Positions 1 to 7,557 of a DNA stretch of 64,000 bases are shown piece after piece (position 1 is the first letter of the stretch; each line of letters opens with the position of its first letter). Origin of the DNA: SZUA-442 sp963753185 (lineage in GTDB: Bacteria > Actinomycetota > Acidimicrobiia > Spongiisociales > UBA5794); assembly GCA_963753185.1 (NCBI GenBank), contig CAVWBO010000007.1, positions 2,046,001-2,110,000 on the forward strand. Reading direction: 5' to 3'. A program made the position numbers and the translations under genes. Below the pieces are notes generated by a model, which was not told where the DNA came from, did not search any database, and was given only the letters and a program-made list of their open reading frames with translations.

Positions 1-829
1 TGGCAACCACGACGACACGGTGGGGAGCGACACCGTGGGAGGCGAGACCCCCGATGAGCCTCTGGGCGAGCTCCCTGGCGGCGAAGGCCGCCTGTTCCGT
101 GTCCACGATGGGAGGATCGAACTCCATCGCCACAGACGGGTCCGAAGGGACGGTGCGGGGGTCGAGCGACCGGTCGATCCCAAGGGCGATGCGGTGGGCC
201 TCGATCCCCGTACGCCCGAACCTGGATGCCACGGCGTCTCGAGGGAGGTCGGCGACCTCACCGAGGGTCGTGATGCCGAGCCATCGAAACGTGGCAGCGA
301 GATCCTCATCCCCGAGGCTCCCGACATCGAGCCCCGTCAGGAACTCGGCATCATCCTCGACGATCCTCACCGACTCGGCCTCCGTCGTCCGTATCGCAGC
401 CTGCTGGGCGGCGAATGGCCCGAATGCGACACCGATACGGTGCCCTGACCCGAAGGCGGCGAGCTCCTTGTCCAAACGCTCGATGAGGGCATGCTCACCG
501 CCGTAGTAGGTGACCGCACCGCTCGTGGGAATGAAGGCCGTGCCGGGCTCGACGATCTCGACCCTGGGTACGAGCGCCTCGATCAGCTCGACCACAGGAT
601 CGAAACGGCCCATCTCGGCCGTCCTGTCCTGGCGAAGGGTCACCACGGCGGGGCACAGCGCCTCGGCGGCTCGGCGGGTCATGCCGATGATGACACCGGC
701 TCCGGCCGCGAGGTCGTTCCTCGCGATGACGAGGCCCTTCTCCCCGACCACTTGGACAGGTACCTCAGGCGAGGCGTCTGGCCGCCTGAGTGCCCACGCG
801 GGATACCACACGCAGATCGTTCGTTCCAT
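1..829 (-). CDS. imuB: ImuB, non-catalytic Y-family polymerase-like protein (3' end outside window)
   Basis: The translation from the ATG at 829 runs open to the left edge (276 codons) and reads as a Y-family polymerase: N-terminal fold, central region and helix-hairpin-helix area ending near the little-finger domain. The acidic residues that bind metal in true Y polymerases are missing: the N-terminal strand is ICVWYPAW where active enzymes have an Asp, and EPGTAFIP replaces the usual S-x-DEAF-x-D. This is the ImuB signature, a scaffold that brings DnaE2 to damaged DNA in the mutagenic SOS response. It overlaps imuA' by 65 bases, so the two are co-transcribed. Neither the C-terminal clamp-binding region nor dnaE2 lies in the window. 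Confidence 0.85.
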   Translation of the reverse strand, partial: MERTICVWYPAWALRRPDASPEVPVQVVGEKGLVIARNDLAAGAGVIIGMTRRAAEALCPAVVTLRQDRTAEMGRFDPVVELIEALVPRVEIVEPGTAFIPTSGAVTYYGGEHALIERLDKELAAFGSGHRIGVAFGPFAAQQAAIRTTEAESVRIVEDDAEFLTGLDVGSLGDEDLAATFRWLGITTLGEVADLPRDAVASRFGRTGIEAHRIALGIDRSLDPRTVPSDPSVAMEFDPPIVDTEQAAFAARELAQRLIGGLASHGVAPHRVVVVA

Positions 830-1415
830 CGTCCTCGATCTCGATCATTCGTTGCATTCCACCGACCGCCTTGCCGGAGACCTCGAAACGGGACCTCCTG
901 GTACGAAGGTGTCCGTACCCCGAGTCCGTTCCTGTCCAGACGGTCCCACGGGCGATGAGGCTGAGATGGGCGAGCCCGAGGGGAAGCGAGCCCTCGATGG
1001 GTCTGAGAACGAGCGCCGTCCGATGTGTCCTCGCCTTTGCCGCGAGCGTCCGAATCACAGGACCCCTGACGTTGACCGGCACCTCGGCATAGACACCTCG
1101 AACCCCCGACACCAGGGCTGCGACGACCCTGCCCCACACCACCGGATCCTCACATCGGACCACGACCAGGCGATCCGCCTCGATTCCGACATCCCATGCG
1201 GCTGCCGGGTTCATCCATCCTCGGACATCGAGATATGCGAGGCTGCCTCCCGGTGCGTGTCTGGCGAGCAGGGAAAGCCCGATCCTGGTGAGCCCACTTC
1301 CGGGAAGTCCCGAGAGGCCGGCGACCTGACCTGCCTCGAGGGTGAGTGCACCGGCATCCAACGGTCGGCCGATCACCGCATCGTCGACAATCACCCGCTG
1401 CAGGGATACGACCAC
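765..1415 (-). CDS. imuA': ImuA'-type RecA-fold accessory protein of the SOS mutasome
   Basis: A 216-residue protein placed directly before ImuB, as in actinobacterial imuA'-imuB pairs. The fold resembles a short RecA-like core. Its P-loop position reads GLPGSGLT at residues 36-43, with Leu where the Walker Lys should be, so ATP binding is doubtful. The start is the GTG at 1415, preceded by AAGGA seven bases upstream and by an in-frame stop just beyond. A perfect LexA box lies 56 bases before the start, so it should be induced by DNA damage together with imuB. Assignment rests on context, size and fold-like features; sequence conservation in this family is low. Confidence 0.7.
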   Translation of the reverse strand: MVVSLQRVIVDDAVIGRPLDAGALTLEAGQVAGLSGLPGSGLTRIGLSLLARHAPGGSLAYLDVRGWMNPAAAWDVGIEADRLVVVRCEDPVVWGRVVAALVSGVRGVYAEVPVNVRGPVIRTLAAKARTHRTALVLRPIEGSLPLGLAHLSLIARGTVWTGTDSGYGHLRTRRSRFEVSGKAVGGMQRMIEIEDDGTNDLRVVSRVGTQAARRLA

Positions 1416-1436
1416 ACCGATGTCCTTCCGTCCTCA

Positions 1437-1458
1437 TCCAGCGGGTCGATCCGCTGGA
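1437..1458 (-). promoter_or_regulatory. Hairpin in imuA' 5' leader
   Basis: TCCAGCGG and CCGCTGGA form a perfect 8-bp stem around a 6-base loop, between the LexA-controlled promoter and the imuA' ribosome binding site. It has no T-tract, so it is not a standard terminator. A role in translation or mRNA stability is possible but unproven. Confidence 0.3.
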
Positions 1459-1470
1459 CCGCCATGCTAA

Positions 1471-1486
1471 TCGAACATGTGTTCGA
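1471..1486. promoter_or_regulatory. LexA operator (SOS box) of imuA'-imuB
   Basis: TCGAACATGTGTTCGA matches the actinobacterial/Gram-positive LexA consensus TCGAAC-N4-GTTCGA with both half-sites perfect. On the minus strand it is followed directly by TAGCAT, a plausible -10 hexamer, so bound LexA would cover the promoter. The divergent dodecin gene starts 119 bases to the right and may or may not share control. A lone half-site (TCGAACACA) lies at about 1514. Confidence 0.9.
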
Positions 1487-1604
1487 TTGCCAGAGGAAAG
1501 TAGCTAGAGGAAATCGAACACATACCAAAGGCCTCCCCGTCGCCAGAGGCGAACGGCCCCGTGTACGCTGAGTCACGAGATCATCCGACGAAAGGAGTGC
1601 CCAG

Positions 1605-1808
1605 GTGTCAGTTGCGAAGGTGATCGAGATCACATCCACCTCCCCCGGATCGTTCGAGGATGCGATACGCAAGGGCATCGCAAAGGCGCAGCAATCCATC
1701 GATGGCATCAAGGGCGCTTGGATCTCCGAGCAGAAGGTGGAACTCGCAGACGACGGGACGATCAGCCACTTCCGAGTCGACATGAAGCTCACATTCGTTC
1801 TCGAGTAG
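1605..1808 (+). CDS. Dodecin family flavin-binding protein
   Basis: A 67-residue protein of the usual dodecin length and pattern: an N-terminal strand (AKVIEITSTSPGSFEDAI), one helix (RKGIAKAQQSIDGIKGAW), then two antiparallel strands. Dodecins form 12-subunit shells that store or buffer flavins. The GTG start is set by AAAGGAG eight bases upstream; the alternative of a later start would remove the first strand. It is followed by the CHAD gene on the same strand after 46 bases and may be co-transcribed with it. Confidence 0.88.
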   Translation: MSVAKVIEITSTSPGSFEDAIRKGIAKAQQSIDGIKGAWISEQKVELADDGTISHFRVDMKLTFVLE

Positions 1809-1854
1809 CCCCTCCTTCGAGCCGCTCGCGCGACCACAACTGGGCACGGTCAGC

Positions 1855-2880
1855 ATGACCACGCACAACCAACCGCACCTCGTCCCCGTCAGGATCGACA
1901 CGGTCCCCACGCATCCGCGAGACGCGGACGTGACCATCGGTGTCCACGAGAGCCTGGGTGACGCCCTGCACAGGATCACCCTCGATCAGTTCGACATCAT
2001 GATCCCTGCCCTCCTCCATCCCGACGACATCGACCGCGGGATCCACGAGGCGAGGAAGGCGATGAAACGCACCAGGGCCCTGCTGCGCCTCGTACGCGAC
2101 GAGATCGGGTACGACGTCTACAGGAACGAGAACGTCGTCCTACGCGACGTGTCACGGCACCTGGCGCCCGTCAGGGACTCCGACGTCCTCCTCCGCACAC
2201 TCGCATCGATCAGGGAGATCTTCGGACCGTCCGTCTCGTCACATGCGTTCGCCTCGACACGCTCACATCTGCGGCTCGAGCACCGACGGCTGAGGACGAC
2301 CGTCGTCGATGACCGCCAGCTCATGACCGACCTCGCGACCACGCTCAACGCTGCGAGGGCTCGGTTCTCCGCCCGCGGTGGGCCAGGAATGCAGGGCGCC
2401 GGTCCGAAGATCAGGGACGACTTCCGAGCGATACGCGGCGGCCTCCGGCGCGTCCATGCCAGGGGCCGACACGGATTCGAGCGGGCGACGCGCACGCCCG
2501 ACCCAGAGACCCTCCACGAGTGGCGAAAGCGGGTCAAATACCTGCAGTATCAGGTCGAGACCCTGTCCCCGCTGTGGCCGGACCTCCTCGGCGCGTACGG
2601 CGCTCGATTGGCGACACTCGGCGAGACACTCGGGACCGAGCACGACTTCTCGGTCCTACGTTCTGTGATCATCGACCAACCCGATGCCTGCCCCGACCCC
2701 AGGGAACGTTCGACACTGGTCGCCCTCATCGACCACCACACCCCACACCTTCGCCACGAGGCCCTCACCCTCGGCACGACGATCTACGACGAACGGACGA
2801 AGGCCTTCGTCGAACGCATGGAGTCGTACTGGCAGGCATCACGGCCCACGACGACCGCAACGAGGGGGAACGGCCACTAG
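1855..2880 (+). CDS. CHAD domain-containing protein
   Basis: A 341-residue protein with one CHAD domain over about residues 40-320. It is all-helical and rich in His and Arg, with conserved patterns such as HEARKAMKRTRALLRL near the start and LHEWRKRVKYLQYQ around residue 220. CHAD domains bind polyphosphate, and some are fused to CYTH phosphohydrolases; no CYTH domain is present here. The basic helical pairs suit binding of polyanions. The partner is unknown, and the neighbouring dodecin gene gives no clear pathway. Confidence 0.85.
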   Translation: MTTHNQPHLVPVRIDTVPTHPRDADVTIGVHESLGDALHRITLDQFDIMIPALLHPDDIDRGIHEARKAMKRTRALLRLVRDEIGYDVYRNENVVLRDVSRHLAPVRDSDVLLRTLASIREIFGPSVSSHAFASTRSHLRLEHRRLRTTVVDDRQLMTDLATTLNAARARFSARGGPGMQGAGPKIRDDFRAIRGGLRRVHARGRHGFERATRTPDPETLHEWRKRVKYLQYQVETLSPLWPDLLGAYGARLATLGETLGTEHDFSVLRSVIIDQPDACPDPRERSTLVALIDHHTPHLRHEALTLGTTIYDERTKAFVERMESYWQASRPTTTATRGNGH

Positions 2881-2954
2881 CCCCGAGCAACGGGACCGGA
2901 AGCCGAGCCGCACGACCGGAGAGCAGCCCGGGAAACAAACAGCCCGAGAAACAG

Positions 2955-2983
2955 GTTGGGCCCGAGATTCACCCGGGCCCAAC
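2955..2983. terminator. Bidirectional hairpin between convergent CHAD gene and pnp
   Basis: GTTGGGCCCG and CGGGCCCAAC form a perfect 10-bp stem with a 9-base loop, in the gap between two convergent genes. There is no strong T-run on either side, so it may act as a weak intrinsic terminator or as a barrier protecting both 3' ends. Confidence 0.6.
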
Positions 2984-3015
2984 ACATGTTCGTCGCTCGA
3001 TGAGCGCAGGCTCTC

Positions 3016-5391
3016 CTAGAGGCCCGACTCGAAGTCGTCCTCGAACGACACGACCTTGCGACCGGGCTTGTCCGCGGTCACCGGCTCAGGCCGTCGGTCG
3101 CGGTTCCTGTCACCTCGGTCGCGGTTGCGATCGCCTCCGCGATCACGGTTGCGGTTCCTGTCCCCGCCATCGCCGTTGCCCCGGCTGTCGCTGTCGTCAC
3201 GTTCGGCGCGGGGAGCCTCCGAGGCGGACTCGCCACCGTCAGGGGATGCCGCACCGTCCATGTCGAGGCTGACCTTGCCGCGATCGTCGATCTCTCGCAC
3301 GATCACCTTGACGCTGTCGCCGAGTGCAAGCACGTCCTCGACCTTGTCGATGCGCTTGCCGCCTCCGATCTTGGAGATGTGCAGCAGTCCGTCGCGTCCA
3401 GGGAGGATGTTGACGAAGGCGCCGAACTTGGTGATGTTCACCACCTCGCCGTCGTACACCTGACCGACCTTGACCTCAGGCGGGAAGCCGATTGCGAGGA
3501 TGCGCTCCTTCGCCAGGTTCAGCGACGTCGTGTCCGGTGCACCGACGCGCACCGTCCCGTCATCGTCGATCTCGATCGAGGCACCGGTCTCCTCCTCGAG
3601 CTCACGGATGGTCTTGCCCTTCGGCCCGATGACCTCACCGATCTTGTCCTTCGGGACCATGATCGCCTCGATCTTCGGCGCCGTCGGTGCAAGTTCGGCC
3701 CGTGGCTCGGCGAGCGTTGCCGCCATGGCGTCGAGGATGAACATCCTCGCGTCGTAGGCCTGGCCCATTGCTGCGATCAGGACCTCGGCAGGAAGGCCTT
3801 CGATCTTCGTGTCGAGCTGGACCGCGGTGATCATGTCACACGTTCCCGCGACCTTGAAGTCCATGTCGCCGAGGTGGTCCTCAACGCCCAGGATGTCCGT
3901 GAGGGTGACGAACTTGCCATCGTGGTGGATGAGGCCCATGGCGATGCCCGCCACAGGTGCGTGGATCGGTACGCCTGCATCCATCAGTGACAAGGACGAC
4001 CCACACACCGATGCCATCGACGAAGAGCCGTTCGACATCAGCACCTCCGAGACGAGGCGATAGGCGTACGGGAAGTCCTCGGCCGGCGGGATCACGGGGA
4101 GCACTGCCTTTTCGGCGAGGGCTCCGTGGCCGATCTCACGACGCTTCGGTCCCCGCATGAACCCTGCCTCACCCGTCGCATAGGGAGGCATGTTGTAGTG
4201 GTGCATGTATCGCTTCGAGTCCTCAGGCGAGATCGTGTCGAGCATCTGCTCCATCTTCAGCATCCCGAGGGTCGCAACGTTGAGCACCTGGGTCTCACCG
4301 CGCTGGAACAGCGCCGAACCGTGCGCACCGGGCACGACGCCGACGTCGACGCTGATCTGGCGGACGTCGGTGAGTCCACGACCGTCGATGCGCACGCCGT
4401 CGTTGACGACCCTGGAACGCATGACGTCCTTGTGGATCTTCGAGAAGGCGGCCTTCACCTGAGCGAGCGTGTCGTTGTCATCCTCAGCTATGCCAAGAGC
4501 AGCGATCGTCTCGTCGCGGATTGCACGCTCAGCATCCTGGCGCTCGTGCTTCATGACGATCGTTGCGAGCTCCACGAGCTTCGGACGGGCGATCTCGGCG
4601 ACCCTGCCGTAGATCTCATCCGTGTAGTCATGGATGAGCTCCCACTCGACGGGCTCGGGTGCACCGTGCTTGTCCCGAAGCTCGAGCTGGAGATCGATCA
4701 TCGTGGCGATGTACTGCTTGGCGATTTCGAGGCCCTCGGCGACCGTTGCCTCGTCTGACGCCTTCGCACCTGCCTGGACGAGGCGGTAGCTGTCCTCTGA
4801 CGCACCTGCCTCGACCATCGCGATGTCGATGCCTCCGTCACTGTTGCGCTTTCCCGCCACGACGATCTCGAACACTGCATCAGTGCCCTGCTCGTAGGTG
4901 GGAAACGGAATCCAGTCGCCATCGACGAGGGCGAGACGCACCGAGCCGATGGGACCCTCGAACGGAATCGGGCTCACGGTCAGCGCAGCGGATGCACCGT
5001 TGAGGGCGACGATGTCGTGGGGGTTCTGGAGGTCGGCCGACAAGACGGTGGCAACGACATGGGTGTCGTTGCGGTAGCCGTCCTTGAAGTTCGGTCGCAA
5101 GGGCCTGTCGATGAGGCGAGCGGTGAGCGTCGCCATCTCGGTCGCACGTCCTTCACGACGGAAGAACGAGCCGGGGATCCTTCCCACGGCGTACGTGCGC
5201 TCCTCGACGTCGACCGTGAGGGGGAAGAAGTCGACTCCCTCCCGGAGTTTGCGGCTTGCGGTTGCGGTCACGAGGACCGTGGTGTCTCCGACGCGAACCG
5301 TTACGGCGCCATCGGACAGTTGTGCGAGCTTTCCTGTGCTCAGCGAGATCTCTACCTCGCCGACACGCCCGCGGACGGTGGTTTCTACCAC
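3016..5391 (-). CDS. pnp: Polyribonucleotide nucleotidyltransferase (PNPase)
   Basis: A full-length phosphorolytic 3'-5' exoribonuclease of about 791 residues. Two RNase PH domains (roughly 1-220 and 310-540) are joined by a helical segment, followed by a KH domain (GPKG loop near residue 587) and an S1 domain from about 640. The tail after about 715 is low-complexity, with repeated Arg-Asn-Arg-Asp-Gly units (such as GDRNRDRG), as seen in other actinobacterial PNPases. The start is taken as the GTG at 5391, preceded by AAGGAG; an upstream TTG at 5424 would fall within the leader inverted repeat. It follows rpsO, the classic rpsO-pnp order. Confidence 0.97.
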   Translation of the reverse strand: MVETTVRGRVGEVEISLSTGKLAQLSDGAVTVRVGDTTVLVTATASRKLREGVDFFPLTVDVEERTYAVGRIPGSFFRREGRATEMATLTARLIDRPLRPNFKDGYRNDTHVVATVLSADLQNPHDIVALNGASAALTVSPIPFEGPIGSVRLALVDGDWIPFPTYEQGTDAVFEIVVAGKRNSDGGIDIAMVEAGASEDSYRLVQAGAKASDEATVAEGLEIAKQYIATMIDLQLELRDKHGAPEPVEWELIHDYTDEIYGRVAEIARPKLVELATIVMKHERQDAERAIRDETIAALGIAEDDNDTLAQVKAAFSKIHKDVMRSRVVNDGVRIDGRGLTDVRQISVDVGVVPGAHGSALFQRGETQVLNVATLGMLKMEQMLDTISPEDSKRYMHHYNMPPYATGEAGFMRGPKRREIGHGALAEKAVLPVIPPAEDFPYAYRLVSEVLMSNGSSSMASVCGSSLSLMDAGVPIHAPVAGIAMGLIHHDGKFVTLTDILGVEDHLGDMDFKVAGTCDMITAVQLDTKIEGLPAEVLIAAMGQAYDARMFILDAMAATLAEPRAELAPTAPKIEAIMVPKDKIGEVIGPKGKTIRELEEETGASIEIDDDGTVRVGAPDTTSLNLAKERILAIGFPPEVKVGQVYDGEVVNITKFGAFVNILPGRDGLLHISKIGGGKRIDKVEDVLALGDSVKVIVREIDDRGKVSLDMDGAASPDGGESASEAPRAERDDSDSRGNGDGGDRNRNRDRGGDRNRDRGDRNRDRRPEPVTADKPGRKVVSFEDDFESGL

Positions 5392-5420
5392 TCGTTTCTC
5401 CTTCGTATTGGGGAGGAGAT

Positions 5421-5480
5421 CCAATTGGCAGTGGTCATGATTCGAGGTGTGGGGGCCGAATCATGGCCACTGACAACTGG
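5421..5480 (-). promoter_or_regulatory. Long stem-loop in pnp leader
   Basis: Two 24-base arms (5421-5444 and 5457-5480) are complementary at 21 positions around a 12-base loop. The structure ends 18 bases before the AAGGAG of pnp. A long double-stranded leader in this place is the arrangement by which E. coli PNPase autoregulates, through RNase III cleavage and then PNPase attack. The parallel is inferred from position and shape only. rnc is present in this window (56697-57401). Confidence 0.55.
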
Positions 5481-5528
5481 AAGTCATCCTCCGGTTGTAC
5501 GTCACCGGCGCGTCGTGCAGATAAGACG

Positions 5529-5552
5529 GAAGGCGGCACGGATGCCGCCTTC
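5529..5552 (-). terminator. Hairpin between rpsO and pnp
   Basis: GAAGGCGGCA and TGCCGCCTTC form a perfect 10-bp stem with a 4-base loop, ten bases after the rpsO stop. The following CGTCTTATCT is only weakly T-rich, so partial termination, attenuation or 3'-end protection of rpsO mRNA is likelier than full termination. Confidence 0.5.
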
Positions 5553-5562
5553 GTATCTGGTG

Positions 5563-5820
5563 CTATCGACGCAGACCCAGTTTCGCAATCAGGGCTCGGT
5601 AGCGCTCCACGTCTTGTTCCTGGAGGTACCGCAGCAGTCGTCGACGCTTCCCGACCATCATGAGCAGTCCTCGCCGGCTGTGATGATCCTTCTTGTGGAT
5701 CTTCAGGTGCTCGGTGAGGTGGTTGATCCGCTCGGTGAGCAACGCGACCTGGACCTCGGGCGAGCCCGTGTCCGTGGCATGCGTGCCGTATTCGTCTACA
5801 ACAGATTGAGTGTCGTTCAC
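5563..5820 (-). CDS. rpsO: 30S ribosomal protein S15
   Basis: An 85-residue protein with the S15 core: the TGSPEVQVALLTERI helix, the HKKDHHSRRGLL segment that contacts 16S rRNA, and the RRRLLRYL helix. Family length is 88-89. The start is the GTG at 5820, preceded by TAGGAAAG eight bases upstream; a longer in-frame extension to 5940 lacks S15 similarity. S15 binds the 16S central domain early in 30S assembly. Confidence 0.97.
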   Translation of the reverse strand: MNDTQSVVDEYGTHATDTGSPEVQVALLTERINHLTEHLKIHKKDHHSRRGLLMMVGKRRRLLRYLQEQDVERYRALIAKLGLRR

Positions 5821-5967
5821 GAGGTACTTTCCTACGCGAGTACGTGATCGGGCGAACGCCCACGGGCAGGCTACCAGAGATGTGTGGGTAGTGCGCGCCC
5901 GAATTCGGTCAGTGCGCTCCCAAACGGGCAGCGTCCACACATTGCGCAGTGCGACCCAAGTCGATCG

Positions 5968-6387
5968 TCAGACGATGGCCTCGACCTCGATCTCCACGCG
6001 CCACCGCGAGTCGAGGAGACCGGCGACGACGACCATGGTCGCGGCCGGCGCAGCTTCACCGAAGGCAAGGGCGTGAACACGCCCCACCGCGTCGGCGTCC
6101 TCCGCGTCGACGATGAACATCCGTGTCCGCACGACATCGCCCATCGTTCCACCCAGTGACTCGATCGCCTCCCTGGCGATCTCGACGCATCGCTCCATCT
6201 GTGCGCTCGCCGTCAGCGCGAGCTCTGACCCCGGTGCGGGAACGGGAGCGGTCCCCGAGACGATGATCCGATCGTCCACCCGCAGGGCACGGGAGAATCC
6301 GTAGAGCTCCTCGTACGGCGACTCCCCTGCGTGGCGTTGCACTTCCATCGGCGGAACCATAGATCCGTCCCAGACGATGGGTCCCAC
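5968..6387 (-). CDS. RidA/YjgF/YER057c family protein
   Basis: About 130-139 residues with the trimeric RidA fold: YGFSRALRVDDRIIVSGTAPV near the start, then the helix QMERCVEIAREAIESLGG, and DVVRTRMFIVD with the conserved Arg that binds the substrate carboxylate in reactive enamine/imine deaminases. RidA proteins hydrolyse 2-aminoacrylate and related imines. This sequence is a divergent YjgF-like member, so its substrate is uncertain. Starts at 6387 (GTG) and 6360 (ATG) are both possible, and neither has a strong ribosome binding site. The membrane hydrolase gene lies upstream after 22 bases. Confidence 0.8.
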   Translation of the reverse strand: MGPIVWDGSMVPPMEVQRHAGESPYEELYGFSRALRVDDRIIVSGTAPVPAPGSELALTASAQMERCVEIAREAIESLGGTMGDVVRTRMFIVDAEDADAVGRVHALAFGEAAPAATMVVVAGLLDSRWRVEIEVEAIV

Positions 6388-6409
6388 ATCGCCGATGGCA
6401 TGGGTACGC

Positions 6410-7438
6410 CTAGATCCTCAGGGCTGACCGACGTGCGCCGATACCCCTCCCCCACCAGATGCGCGGCAATCGCCGATGTCCCTTCCACGAACACGACGCC
6501 GCTGCGGCGACTTCGGCGGAGATGCAGTCCGCGACTGCCCAGTGGCTGAGGACGCTCCCGTGTGCCTCGAAGACCCTCCGGAGGATCCCAAGCGGGTTCC
6601 ACCAGTGGGCCACGGCGATCGGCTTGCCGTCGTCGATCAGATCGTATGTCCGCAGACCGGGTGGATCGTCGAGGAAGTTCGTGATCATGGCGTCGGGGTT
6701 CCGAATGGCGATGACCTCGACACCTGCGGCGGTGCCGAGGTTCGCGCGTATGTCCCTGCATCCTGTCGCGTCGCAGCGTCGGGGGTCGAATCCCCCGTTG
6801 TCGGGGATCGGACCGAACCATCCTCCGAGGCGCTGGAGTCGACCGAGGTCGCCTGACCCGATCGCAGGGTCGAGCAGGGCCGCTCCCCGGTACCCCTCGA
6901 TCGGAGGACGGTCACCGGCGTCGATCGCGGCGATCATCTCGACGCCGACCGCTCCACCTCTCGAGTGATGGATCGAGTACACCGTCCCGTGGTCACGAGC
7001 GACTCTTCGAATCAGCTCGTCGAGCTCGGCGGCCGCTTCGTCCGTCGGTGCCACGCGGGACGCCGCCGTCGAGCTCGATGCAGGGTGTGCCGACCGATAG
7101 TCGAATGCCACGGTGCGTTCAGGGGGTACCCCCATCGCGTGCATGAGGCCATCGAAGTCCGATGCGGAGCCGCCATGCCCGTGGACGAGCACGAACATCG
7201 CCTCCCGCTCCCTCCTTCGACGCGCCACGGTGAGGCCAAGTGCCGCAACCGTGAGCCCACCAGCGGTGCCCAACGGAAGAACCGGCGGGAACGATGGCGG
7301 CGATGCGCCGGGAAGGGCCACAGGTGACGGGACGACCTCCCGGACGGACAGTCCGAGCGCATCGCCCGGAGCAAGGTCCTCTGCGTCTGCGGAGATCGGT
7401 GCACTCATCACGAGTGCGAGGACGAGACCGGCGACCAT
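6410..7438 (-). CDS. Membrane-anchored alpha/beta hydrolase
   Basis: A 342-residue protein. Residues 1-20 form a signal-like segment, followed by a Pro-rich stretch and a membrane helix near 55-70 ending in ARRRRERE. The alpha/beta hydrolase domain comes next: FVLVHGHGGSASDFDGLM (oxyanion region) and a nucleophile elbow reading HHSRGG near residue 155, with His where Gly is usual in GxSxG. A candidate catalytic His lies in EAHGSVLSHW. The positive residues after the helix place the domain in the cytoplasm (inference). The last 30 residues are Arg/Trp-rich and look unlike the rest, so a frame error there is possible. The substrate is unknown. Confidence 0.7.
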   Translation of the reverse strand: MVAGLVLALVMSAPISADAEDLAPGDALGLSVREVVPSPVALPGASPPSFPPVLPLGTAGGLTVAALGLTVARRRREREAMFVLVHGHGGSASDFDGLMHAMGVPPERTVAFDYRSAHPASSSTAASRVAPTDEAAAELDELIRRVARDHGTVYSIHHSRGGAVGVEMIAAIDAGDRPPIEGYRGAALLDPAIGSGDLGRLQRLGGWFGPIPDNGGFDPRRCDATGCRDIRANLGTAAGVEVIAIRNPDAMITNFLDDPPGLRTYDLIDDGKPIAVAHWWNPLGILRRVFEAHGSVLSHWAVADCISAEVAAAASCSWKGHRRLPRIWWGRGIGARRSALRI

Positions 7439-7557
7439 GGCGACTTCCCTTCGGGAAGTGCGGCACGGTCGACTCTGTCAGGTTTCGTCGGCCTCGGCAA
7501 GGGTGGTCCCGGTCGTAGCCACATCTGGGCTGCCGAGGTACGACCCGCATCCCGGTG

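Noticed and set aside
510..1571. Long plus-strand open frame opposite imuA'-imuB
   Set aside because: The minus strand gives clear ImuB and ImuA' with a LexA box and ribosome binding site; the plus frame is Arg/Pro/Ser-rich shadow sequence.
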